A stretch of DNA of 6,875 nt. Source: Gammaproteobacteria bacterium. Its GTDB lineage: Bacteria; Pseudomonadota; Gammaproteobacteria; Immundisolibacterales; Immundisolibacteraceae. How positions within the stretch are numbered: the first letter of the stretch is position 1; the number at the start of each line of letters is the position of its first letter. Position numbers and translations under genes: made by a program. Below are positions 1 through 5,237 of the stretch, in pieces. Under the pieces are notes generated by a model that was given only the letters and a program-made list of their open reading frames with translations, was not told the DNA's origin and did not search any database. The DNA lies in contig DQBD01000042.1 of assembly GCA_003526065.1 (NCBI GenBank), forward strand, positions 1 through 6,875, in the 5' to 3' direction.

Positions 1-412
1 CGATGACCACCGCCACGCTGTTCTCGATCAGGCCGATGGAAGCCACCGCGGTGGACAACAGCACCAGCACCAGATAGTTCGCATCCAGACGGGTGTTTTT
101 CTCGACGCTGGCGTACAGCGCCTCCCGTGCCGCCGTGGCGGATTCCTCCTGTTCGCGCGCCTTGCGGTCCGGCGAGGGGAGGACGATCTGTACCGGCAGT
201 ACCGCGATCCGGGTGGCGGGCTGGCCATTGAGCAGGGTTTGCAAGGCGTCCAGCGTCGGTTGCAGCTTGTCGTCGGACACCAGCAGCCGCAGGGCCAGGG
301 TGTCGTCGTCGGCTGCCGGGCCAACGCGGCAGTCGGTCAGCTGCAGTTGCTCGGCGAGCGCGCAAATCGTGTCGGCGCAGCCGGCAGCGCTCACGACCTC
401 GACGTATTTCAT
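1..412 (-). CDS. DUF389 / TIGR00341-type membrane protein, N-terminal part (gene runs off left edge)
   Basis: The visible 137 residues begin with ATG at 412 (minus strand), preceded by a G-rich Shine-Dalgarno-like stretch at 420-424 with 7-nt spacing. Residues 1-85 look like a soluble alpha/beta domain (start MKYVEVVSAAG). A charged linker follows (about 82-108), then the sequence REALYASVEKNTRLDANYL (96-114) and a hydrophobic first transmembrane segment at about 113-128, ending in SIGLIENSVAVVI. This linker plus first helix is the typical entry into the DUF389 membrane domain, whose next motif (IGAM..AP) would lie just beyond the window. The function of the family is unknown; it is an integral inner-membrane protein. 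It lies 61 nt downstream of the ketopantoate-reductase-like gene on the same strand, but a strong hairpin separates them, so co-transcription is uncertain. The family call rests on remembered motif similarity; the C-terminal half is missing. Confidence 0.85.
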   Translation of the reverse strand, partial: MKYVEVVSAAGCADTICALAEQLQLTDCRVGPAADDDTLALRLLVSDDKLQPTLDALQTLLNGQPATRIAVLPVQIVLPSPDRKAREQEESATAAREALYASVEKNTRLDANYLVLVLLSTAVASIGLIENSVAVVI

Positions 413-424
413 GCGTCAGCCCCC

Positions 425-461
425 GCAGTGGCGTTGCCGGCATCGCCGGCAACGCCACTGC
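425..461 (-). terminator. Perfect 16-bp hairpin between reductase and DUF389 genes
   Basis: The arms 425-440 and 446-461 are exact reverse complements (gcagtggcgttgccgg on the left) around a 5-nt loop, catcg. The hairpin starts 12 nt after the stop of the reductase gene (474-476). No T-run follows on either strand, so it is not a textbook intrinsic terminator. It may still reduce read-through, protect the 3' end of the reductase mRNA, or be one copy of a dispersed palindromic repeat. It ends directly beside the G-rich ribosome-binding stretch of the DUF389 gene, so it might also influence that gene's translation. Confidence 0.5.
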
Positions 462-473
462 TGCCGGGAGCCG

Positions 474-1490
474 TCAGTCGGTCAAGAACGCATCCTGCAC
501 TTTGGCCACGCCGTACACGTATTGCAACACCGGAACGTCGATGCCGAGTTCGGCCGCTTTGTCCAGGTAGGGTTTCAAGATGATGTCCACCTCCATCCGG
601 CGACCCCGGTGCAGGTCCTGGTGCATCGAGGTGCGGCCTTCGGTTTCGCCGCTGGCGCGGGCCCGCTCGCGAAAGCGAACCCCGACGTCCATCATCAGGT
701 CAACGGCCTGGTCCAGGGGCAGGCGGTCGAATTCCCGGAACTGGCCCATCGGCGCGTAGAAGTTTTGTGGCTGATAGCCCATGGCCTTGTAGACCTTGAG
801 GAAGTCGCGCGCCAGCATGACGTAGTTGATGGCGCCCTGGCGCACCTCCAGTCCGTCCGGAAAGGTCAGAGGCAGCCCGAGCGTACTCACAGACCAGCCC
901 GACGCGGTGCCGATCTGCATCAGCTTTTCCCACAGCACTTGTTGGATGTCGGCCACGGCGCGGGTGCCAAAGCCAGCGTTCTGGAACGCGGCGGCCACGG
1001 CCTCGATGCGCGGCGTGATGCCGCCGTCGAGTTCGCCGAAGTAGGCGGTGGTCGGTGTGGTCAGCCCCGCCAGCGCATGGCCGGGCTCCAGTAGTACGCC
1101 ACCCTCGATGGTCGAGGCACCGATGACCTTGTCGTGGCCGGCCCACTGGCGCAGCCGCTCCTCCTTGCCGATGCCGTTTTGCAGCGAGCAGACCATGCTC
1201 ACGCGGTCTTTCAGCGACGCCGCTTCCGCCAGGGCGGTCTCCGTGTCCTTGGCCTTGGTGAGCAGGATCATCAGGTCGAATGCACCGTCGGCCTGGTCCG
1301 GGTGCGTCACGCAGGTGAGGTTGTCGCGTACCTGGAAATCGCCGTAGATGCCACTGATGCGCAGGCCGCGGGCCTTGATCGCGTCCATGTGGCGCGGACG
1401 CCCGACCAGGGTCACGTTCTCGCCGGCGCGCGCCAGCATGCCTCCGATGACCGAACCCAGCCCCCCGGCACCGCAGATGACGAATCGCAT
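474..1490 (-). CDS. Ketopantoate reductase family (ApbA/PanE-like) NADP-dependent oxidoreductase
   Basis: This 338-aa protein starts MRFVICGAGGLGS, a Rossmann NADP-binding loop (G7-x-G9-G10-x-G12) at the extreme N terminus. ATG at 1490 is chosen over in-frame upstream codons because a clear GGAG lies 8 nt upstream on the minus strand and the fold begins at once. QNGIGKEE (104-111) matches the family motif with Asn105, WEKL (187-190) supplies the expected catalytic Lys189, and Glu300 in MEVD matches E. coli PanE Glu256. PanE reduces 2-dehydropantoate to pantoate with NADPH in pantothenate synthesis. Here the two asparagines that follow the catalytic lysine in E. coli PanE (N180, N184) are Ile193 and Ser197, and the E-x-D-x-I-N-G motif reads EVDIILK. 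The protein is also about 35 aa longer than PanE. I infer a related 2-oxoacid or ketone reductase of unknown substrate; a role in pantothenate synthesis is less likely. It is transcribed away from the catabolic genes. Confidence 0.85.
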   Translation of the reverse strand: MRFVICGAGGLGSVIGGMLARAGENVTLVGRPRHMDAIKARGLRISGIYGDFQVRDNLTCVTHPDQADGAFDLMILLTKAKDTETALAEAASLKDRVSMVCSLQNGIGKEERLRQWAGHDKVIGASTIEGGVLLEPGHALAGLTTPTTAYFGELDGGITPRIEAVAAAFQNAGFGTRAVADIQQVLWEKLMQIGTASGWSVSTLGLPLTFPDGLEVRQGAINYVMLARDFLKVYKAMGYQPQNFYAPMGQFREFDRLPLDQAVDLMMDVGVRFRERARASGETEGRTSMHQDLHRGRRMEVDIILKPYLDKAAELGIDVPVLQYVYGVAKVQDAFLTD

Positions 1491-1663
1491 GGTCTGTCTC
1501 CTCGTTTTTTGTGTGTGAACGCGGGGTGGTGTTGATCCCGCTGAGGCGCATTGTGCGGTCATGCTCCGCCGTCGGGGGAGAGGTGCTTGCCCAGGCAGGC
1601 TAAAATGGGCTGTTTCAGGGCTGGTGAACGACGCTGGCCTCTTCCCCTACTCAGGTGCACGCC
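1491..1663. promoter_or_regulatory. Divergent intergenic region with possible promoters
   Basis: This 173-nt gap separates the leftward reductase gene from the rightward hypothetical gene, so it should hold promoters in both directions. The best visible element is TAAAAT at 1601-1606 on the plus strand, a good -10 hexamer about 58 nt before the ATG at 1664. No good -35 sits at the right distance: TTGCCC ends only 8 nt upstream. On the minus strand an A6 tract (complement of 1505-1510) lies just before the Shine-Dalgarno of the reductase. No clear minus-strand promoter was found. Confidence 0.35.
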
Positions 1664-2071
1664 ATGTCGAACCAAACGCCCGAAATGCCCGAGTTCAAGC
1701 TCGATGCCAACGACCTGTACACCGAAGAGGTGTTTACCGATCGCCGCGTGGGCAGCATCCGCCGCCTGCAGCCGGTCAGCGCGGACGGCCAGCCCGACAG
1801 CGGTCGGCCGGTGCTGTATATCGGCCAGACGCAGATCCTGACCCCGATGGGTGCTTTGCCGCTGACCTTCGAGATCGCCGCCAGCTCGCTCAGCGAGGCG
1901 CTGGAGCAGTTTCCGGCCCAGGCGCAGCAGGCACTCGAGGAGACCGCCCGTGAATTGCAGGAGATGCGTCGCGAACAGGCGTCGTCCATCGTGGTGCCGG
2001 AGCCCGGCGCGGCCGGTGGGCTTGGCGGCGGACTCGGCGGCGCGGGCGGTGGGCGCATTCAGCTGCGTTGA
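1664..2071 (+). CDS. Conserved hypothetical protein, 135 aa, glycine-rich C terminus
   Basis: The protein starts MSNQTPEMPEFKLD. The ATG at 1664 is preferred over an in-frame GTG at 1655 because CAGG (1652-1655) then sits at normal Shine-Dalgarno distance. There is no signal peptide or transmembrane segment, so it is probably cytoplasmic. The core (about 15-75) contains EEVFTDRRVGSIRRLQPV and GQTQILTPMGALPLTFEI, likely beta strands. A strongly helical acidic stretch follows at 76-106 (LSEALEQF...ELQEMRREQ), then SSIVVPEP and a flexible glycine-rich tail at 115-130 ending in GGGRIQLR. The layout resembles small uncharacterised proteobacterial proteins I recall, but no function can be assigned. 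Codon use is GC-biased like its neighbours, supporting a genuine gene. It precedes the catabolic genes by 181 nt on the same strand and is probably a separate unit. Confidence 0.8.
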   Translation: MSNQTPEMPEFKLDANDLYTEEVFTDRRVGSIRRLQPVSADGQPDSGRPVLYIGQTQILTPMGALPLTFEIAASSLSEALEQFPAQAQQALEETARELQEMRREQASSIVVPEPGAAGGLGGGLGGAGGGRIQLR

Positions 2072-2084
2072 CGCGCGGTCGCGC

Positions 2085-2102
2085 TCACAGCCAGTGCTGT
2101 GA
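2085..2102. repeat. Inverted repeat TCACAGC-N4-GCTGTGA
   Basis: Perfect 7-bp arms lie at 2085-2091 and 2096-2102 around cagt, 13 nt after the stop of the hypothetical gene and about 150 nt upstream of the dioxygenase gene. It could be a regulator operator or a small RNA hairpin; without a T-run it is a poor intrinsic terminator. The half-sites are arranged opposite to the CRP consensus (TGTGA-N6-TCACA), so it is not a CRP site. Confidence 0.4.
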
Positions 2103-2239
2103 AACTGAGCGACAAAGCATTAAAGTTTCCGCTTCGAAGCAGGCAATTAACAGCTGCGTTCCGCTTGGCGGAGCGTCATTCGAGCGCCGTCTCGGGCGGC
2201 GCGTGCCGGTTGCCGGGCGTCGTGATCGTTATCAAATCT

Positions 2240-2244
2240 GGAGG
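2240..2244 (+). promoter_or_regulatory. Strong Shine-Dalgarno of catechol 2,3-dioxygenase
   Basis: GGAGG lies 8 nt before ATG 2253 and supports this start rather than the second ATG at 2259 (the protein begins MAM). It is the most consensus-like ribosome-binding site in the window, consistent with high expression of the ring-cleavage enzyme. Confidence 0.8.
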
Positions 2245-2252
2245 ACTTTCCC

Positions 2253-3176
2253 ATGGCCATGACCGGAATTTTGCGCCCGGGTCACGTGCAGCTGCGCGTG
2301 CTGGAGCTCGGCCCGGCGCTGCATCACTACAAGGAAATGATTGGTCTGATCGAGACCGCTCGTGACGCCGAGGGGCGGGTCTACCTGAAGGCCTGGGACG
2401 AGCACGACCTGTTCAGCATCGTGTTGCGCGAGGCCGACAGCCCCGGTATGGATTTCTATGGCTTCAAGGTGCTGGACCAGAAGACGCTGGAGCACTATGC
2501 GCAGCGCCTGACGGATTACGGCGTGGCGATCGAGCGCATCCCCGCGGGTGAGCTGAAGGGCACCGGCGAGCGCGTGCGCTTCGAGACGCCGTCCGGCCAC
2601 CTGATCGAGCTCTACGCGGAAAAGCAGCACGTCGGAAACGGACTGCCGGACGTGAACCCCGACGTATGGCCGGACGGCCTGAAGGGCATGCACCCGACGC
2701 GGTTCGACCACTGCCTGCTCAACGGCGACAACGTTCCCGAAACCGCCAAGCTGTTCCAGGAAGTGCTGGACTTCGATCTGAGCGAGCGCATCGTGGCGCC
2801 GGACGGCAGCATGGTGGGTGCCTTCCTGGCGTGCTCTGACAAGGCCCACGACGTGGCCTTTATCCACGAGGACTCCAAAGGCCGTCTGCACCACGTGAGT
2901 TTCTACCTGGAGTCCTGGGACGAAATTCGCCACGCCGCGGACATCATGTCCAAGAACTACATCCCGGTGGAGTACGGTCCCGGTCGCCACGGCCTGACGC
3001 GCGGTCTGACCATCTATTTCTTCGATCCGTCGGGCAACCGCAACGAGACCTTCCACGGCGGCTACATCCGCTACCCGGATCACCCGGTCATCACCTGGAC
3101 GCACGAGGAGACGCCCAAGGGCATCTTCTACTACGGCCACAAGATGGTCGAAAGCTTCGTCACAGCCAACACCTGA
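2253..3176 (+). CDS. dmpB: Catechol 2,3-dioxygenase (extradiol, XylE/DmpB type)
   Basis: This Fe(II) extradiol dioxygenase opens catechol next to the hydroxyl pair to give 2-hydroxymuconic semialdehyde, the first meta-cleavage step, in the cytoplasm. The protein is 307 aa, the same length as XylE/DmpB, and aligns without shifts at key sites. The iron ligands are His153 (RFDH), His214 (GRLHHVSF) and Glu265 (GNRNE). The active-site residues His199 (KAHDVAFIH), His246 (RHGLT) and Tyr255 (TIYFFDPSG) are also present. The N-terminal half (about 5-145, RPGHVQLRVL... ELYAEK) is the non-catalytic vicinal-oxygen-chelate repeat; the C-terminal half (about 148-280) binds iron. It is the first gene of the cluster. 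Its stop codon overlaps the GAGG ribosome-binding site of the next gene. No XylT/DmpQ ferredoxin gene precedes it. Activity on substituted catechols cannot be judged from sequence. Confidence 0.97.
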   Translation: MAMTGILRPGHVQLRVLELGPALHHYKEMIGLIETARDAEGRVYLKAWDEHDLFSIVLREADSPGMDFYGFKVLDQKTLEHYAQRLTDYGVAIERIPAGELKGTGERVRFETPSGHLIELYAEKQHVGNGLPDVNPDVWPDGLKGMHPTRFDHCLLNGDNVPETAKLFQEVLDFDLSERIVAPDGSMVGAFLACSDKAHDVAFIHEDSKGRLHHVSFYLESWDEIRHAADIMSKNYIPVEYGPGRHGLTRGLTIYFFDPSGNRNETFHGGYIRYPDHPVITWTHEETPKGIFYYGHKMVESFVTANT

Positions 3177-3184
3177 GGCCGGTC

Positions 3185-3634
3185 ATGACCAAGACCGTGC
3201 AACAGACCACGCTGCACTGGCAGGCGGCCATCACGGTGGCCCAGGGCGCGCTCGACAAGGCGCAGGAACTGGGCATTCGCGTGGCGGTGGCGGTCATGGA
3301 CCGCGGTGGCAACCTGCTGGCCTTTGCCCGTGACCCGGGCGCGCCGTTTCATTCCAGCAAGATCGCCGAGGACAAGGCCACCACGTCCGGTGGTTTCGGC
3401 CTGCCCACCAAGCAGTGGTGGCCGGTGCTCGAGGGCATGAACTCGCCGGGCCTGCTGGCCGGTATCGCCGCCGTGCCGCGCATGGTGGTGTTCGGCGGCG
3501 GCGTGCCGGTATACGTGGACGGCGAGTGCATCGCCGGCGTCGGCGTGTCCGGTGGCAGCGAGGAAGAAGACGAGATCTGCGCCCGCGCGGGCCTGGAGGC
3601 TGCCGGCCTGCAGGCGGAGCCGGGGCAGGGCTGA
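3185..3634 (+). CDS. GlcG/HbpS family (DUF336) small protein
   Basis: This 149-aa cytoplasmic protein has no signal peptide. It shows the family's motifs in order: VAVAVMDRGGNLLAFARD (33-50), the helix with KIAEDKATTSGG (59-70), FGGGVPVYVDGE (103-114) and GVGVSGGSEEEDEICARAGL (118-137). Family members (Pfam Haem_degrading, PF03928) form octamer-like alpha/beta assemblies; HbpS of Streptomyces binds haem, whereas GlcG and most others have no settled function. The start ATG 3185 follows GAGG (3175-3178), which overlaps the stop of the dioxygenase gene, so the two genes are translationally close (8-nt gap). Its place between the ring-cleavage and semialdehyde-dehydrogenase genes implies a role in the pathway, perhaps in iron, cofactor or intermediate handling; this is inference. 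The long name 'heme-binding' should not be taken as shown here. Confidence 0.92.
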   Translation: MTKTVQQTTLHWQAAITVAQGALDKAQELGIRVAVAVMDRGGNLLAFARDPGAPFHSSKIAEDKATTSGGFGLPTKQWWPVLEGMNSPGLLAGIAAVPRMVVFGGGVPVYVDGECIAGVGVSGGSEEEDEICARAGLEAAGLQAEPGQG

Positions 3635-3637
3635 GAG

Positions 3638-3781
3638 ATGGCGGGCCCCGTTCGTGTCGGGGCTGTCAGCCGGGTAAAGGCACGGCGCCGGCCGGTGCCG
3701 TGTTCGGGCCGCCGGGCGACCGGCGGCCACTTCATACGGCGGGTTGCCGCCGTTCAACTGTCAAGCAGCGTCAAAGCATGA
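3638..3781 (+). CDS. Possible 47-codon leader ORF coupled to the dehydrogenase gene
   Basis: An open frame begins ATG 3638, 3 nt after the DUF336 stop, with CAGGG at 3626-3630 as a possible Shine-Dalgarno (7-nt spacing). It reads MAGPVRVGAVSRVKARRRPV and continues, very arginine-rich (9 Arg, 2 Lys), to a TGA at 3779-3781. That TGA overlaps the dehydrogenase ATG (3778-3780) in the classic ATGA arrangement. The dehydrogenase has no visible Shine-Dalgarno, so translation of this ORF could deliver ribosomes to it. Against it: open frames of this size are common by chance in GC-rich DNA, its third codon positions are less G/C-biased than the neighbours and include rare-type codons such as ATA and TCA, and the peptide resembles nothing I know. 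If real, it is more likely a translational leader than a functional protein. Confidence 0.3.
   Translation: MAGPVRVGAVSRVKARRRPVPCSGRRATGGHFIRRVAAVQLSSSVKA
3645..3753 (+). repeat. Cluster of GC-rich hairpins in the spacer before the dehydrogenase gene
   Basis: Four separate stem-loops can be drawn in about 110 nt: 3645-3650/3658-3663 (6 bp, 7-nt loop); 3681-3689/3694-3702 (9 bp with one G-T, loop ggcc); 3707-3715/3720-3728 (9 bp perfect, loop gcga, a GNRA tetraloop); and 3736-3742/3747-3753 (7 bp, loop gttg). None is followed by a T-run. They could be mRNA processing or stability elements that set the relative dose of upstream and downstream transcripts, or merely reflect high GC content. 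Confidence 0.45.
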
Positions 3782-5226
3782 AAGAAATCAAGCACTTCAT
3801 CAACGGCGAGTTCGTCGCCTCCGCCAGCGGTCGTACCTTCGACGACATCAACCCGGCCACCGGCCAGGTGGTTGCCAAGGTGCACGAGGGTGGCAAGGCC
3901 GAGATCGACCAGGCGGTGGCCGCGGCGCGCGCCGCCATGAAGGGGCCGTGGGGCAGCATGCCGCTGGCCGAGCGCATGGACCTGCTGATGAAGCTGGCGC
4001 ACGGCATTCAGGCCCGTGCCGAGGAGTTCGCGCAGGCCGAGGTGGCGGACAACGGCATGCCCATCACGCTGGCGCGCCATGTGAACATCCCGCGCGGCAG
4101 CGCCAACTTCATCCAGTTTGCCGAGCACTTCAAGTACGTCGCCACCGAGTGCTGGGAGATGGAAGGCGCGCTCAACTACGCGCTGCGTCGGCCGCTGGGT
4201 GTGGTCGGCATCATCTCGCCGTGGAACTTCCCGCTGCTGCTGACCACCTGGAAGGTGGCGCCGGCCCTGGCGGCCGGCAACGCCGTCATCATCAAGCCGT
4301 CCGAGGAGACGCCGGCCACCACCGCGCTGCTGGCCGACGTGGCCAAGGACATCCTGCCGCCGGGTGTGCTGAACGTGGTGCACGGGTTCGGGCCGGATTC
4401 GGCCGGTTCGGCGCTGACCGAGCACCCGGACGTCGACGGCATCACCTTCACCGGCGAGACCACGACCGGCCAGATCATCATGCGCGCCGCCGCCGCCAAC
4501 CTGAAGAAGGTGTCGTTCGAGCTCGGCGGCAAGAACCCGAACATCATCTTTGCCGACGCCGACCTGGACGCCTGCATCGACACCACCATGCGCTCCTCGT
4601 TCGCCAATCAGGGCGAGGTGTGCCTGTGCGGTTCGCGCATCTATGTCGAGCGCCCGCTGTACCAGGCGTTCCTGGACAAGCTGGTCGAGCGCATCCGCAG
4701 CTCGGTCAAGATCGGCGACCCGACCGATACCTCCACGACGCTGGGGGCGCTCATTTCCAAGGAGCATCTGGCGCGGGTGCAGACCTTCCTGGATTCGGCC
4801 AAGGCCGATGGCGCCACCTTCCTGACCGGCGGCAAGCGTCCGGAAGGGCTGCCCGATCACCTCAAGGACGGCGCTTTCCTGGAGCCGACGGTGATCGTCG
4901 GTCTCGGGCCGGACTGCAAGGCGCAGCGGCAGGAGATCTTCGGCCCGGTGGTGTCGGTGACACCGTTCGACACCGAGGAAGAAGTGCTGGCGCTGGCCAA
5001 CGACACCAACTACGGCCTGTCCGCCACCGTGTGGAGCAGCAACCTGGCCCGTGCGCACCGCGTGGCGGCGCAGCTCGAAGCCGGCATCGTGTGGGTCAAC
5101 ACCTGGTTCCTGCGCGACCTGCGCTCGCCGTTCGGCGGCATGAAGTACTCCGGCATTGGCCGCGAGGGCGGCGTGCACTCGCTCGAGTTCTACTCCGAGC
5201 TGAAGAACATCTGCGTCAAGTTGTAA
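3778..5226 (+). CDS. dmpC: 2-hydroxymuconic semialdehyde dehydrogenase (XylG/DmpC type)
   Basis: This NAD+-dependent aldehyde dehydrogenase oxidises 2-hydroxymuconic semialdehyde to 2-hydroxymuconate (4-oxalocrotonate enol), the dehydrogenase branch of meta-cleavage. The 482-aa protein starts MKEIKHFINGEFV, the usual family N terminus, so ATG 3778 is kept although no Shine-Dalgarno is visible before it. The sequence shows SPWNFP with Asn150, Lys173 in IIKPSEE, the NAD-binding FTGETTTG (224-231), the general base Glu248 in FELGGKN, the catalytic Cys282 in NQGEVCLCG, and EIFGP (386-390). The C terminus WVNTWFLRDLRSPFGG...GREGGVHSLEFYSELKNICVKL is nearly diagnostic for DmpC/XylG-like enzymes rather than general ALDHs. 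The Gln two residues before the catalytic cysteine in many ALDHs is Glu280 here. The start may be coupled to a short upstream ORF. The next gene begins 11 nt downstream. Confidence 0.96.
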   Translation: MKEIKHFINGEFVASASGRTFDDINPATGQVVAKVHEGGKAEIDQAVAAARAAMKGPWGSMPLAERMDLLMKLAHGIQARAEEFAQAEVADNGMPITLARHVNIPRGSANFIQFAEHFKYVATECWEMEGALNYALRRPLGVVGIISPWNFPLLLTTWKVAPALAAGNAVIIKPSEETPATTALLADVAKDILPPGVLNVVHGFGPDSAGSALTEHPDVDGITFTGETTTGQIIMRAAAANLKKVSFELGGKNPNIIFADADLDACIDTTMRSSFANQGEVCLCGSRIYVERPLYQAFLDKLVERIRSSVKIGDPTDTSTTLGALISKEHLARVQTFLDSAKADGATFLTGGKRPEGLPDHLKDGAFLEPTVIVGLGPDCKAQRQEIFGPVVSVTPFDTEEEVLALANDTNYGLSATVWSSNLARAHRVAAQLEAGIVWVNTWFLRDLRSPFGGMKYSGIGREGGVHSLEFYSELKNICVKL

Positions 5227-5231
5227 GGAAG
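5225..5231 (+). promoter_or_regulatory. Shine-Dalgarno of the hydratase overlapping the dehydrogenase stop
   Basis: AAGGAAG shares two bases with the TAA stop (5224-5226) and lies 6 nt before ATG 5238. It fixes the hydratase start and shows tight operon packing at this junction. Confidence 0.75.
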
Positions 5232-5237
5232 AACCTC

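Larger units (their letters stand above)
2072..2252 (+). promoter_or_regulatory. Probable control region of the meta-cleavage genes
   Basis: This 181-nt spacer precedes the first catabolic gene. Its stretch from about 2098 to 2155 is distinctly AT-richer than the surrounding DNA (includes cattaaag and caattaac), as expected for a promoter. It contains a perfect 10-bp palindrome GCTTCGAAGC at 2131-2140, a 6-bp-arm hairpin (gcgccg 2184-2189 / cggcgc 2197-2202) in the probable 5' leader, and TGATCGTTATCA (4-bp arms, 2223-2234) just before the ribosome-binding site. No sigma-70 pair with good spacing and no sigma-54 GG-N10-GC element of good quality could be picked with confidence. Confidence 0.4.

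Noticed and set aside
93..1094. Long plus-strand open frame across the reductase and DUF389 genes
   Set aside because: It is antisense to two recognisable proteins, has unnatural composition with many Arg/His/Gln runs, and shows no family motif; typical GC-rich shadow frame.
2085..2102. CRP binding site
   Set aside because: The half-sites run TCACA...TGTGA, the reverse of the CRP order TGTGA...TCACA, so only a generic inverted repeat is claimed.
3415..3777. N-terminal extension of the dehydrogenase overlapping the DUF336 gene
   Set aside because: The conserved dehydrogenase N terminus begins at 3778, and the 121 extra residues are an arginine-rich shadow of the DUF336 gene and spacer.
3754..5178. 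474-residue minus-strand open frame opposite the dehydrogenase
   Set aside because: It mirrors the codon bias of the sense gene and has no recognisable domain.
3744..5237. Upstream in-frame extension of the hydratase through the whole dehydrogenase gene
   Set aside because: It is the out-of-frame shadow of the dehydrogenase, with Arg/His/Gly-rich nonsense composition. The hydratase start at 5238 has a good Shine-Dalgarno and the expected N terminus.
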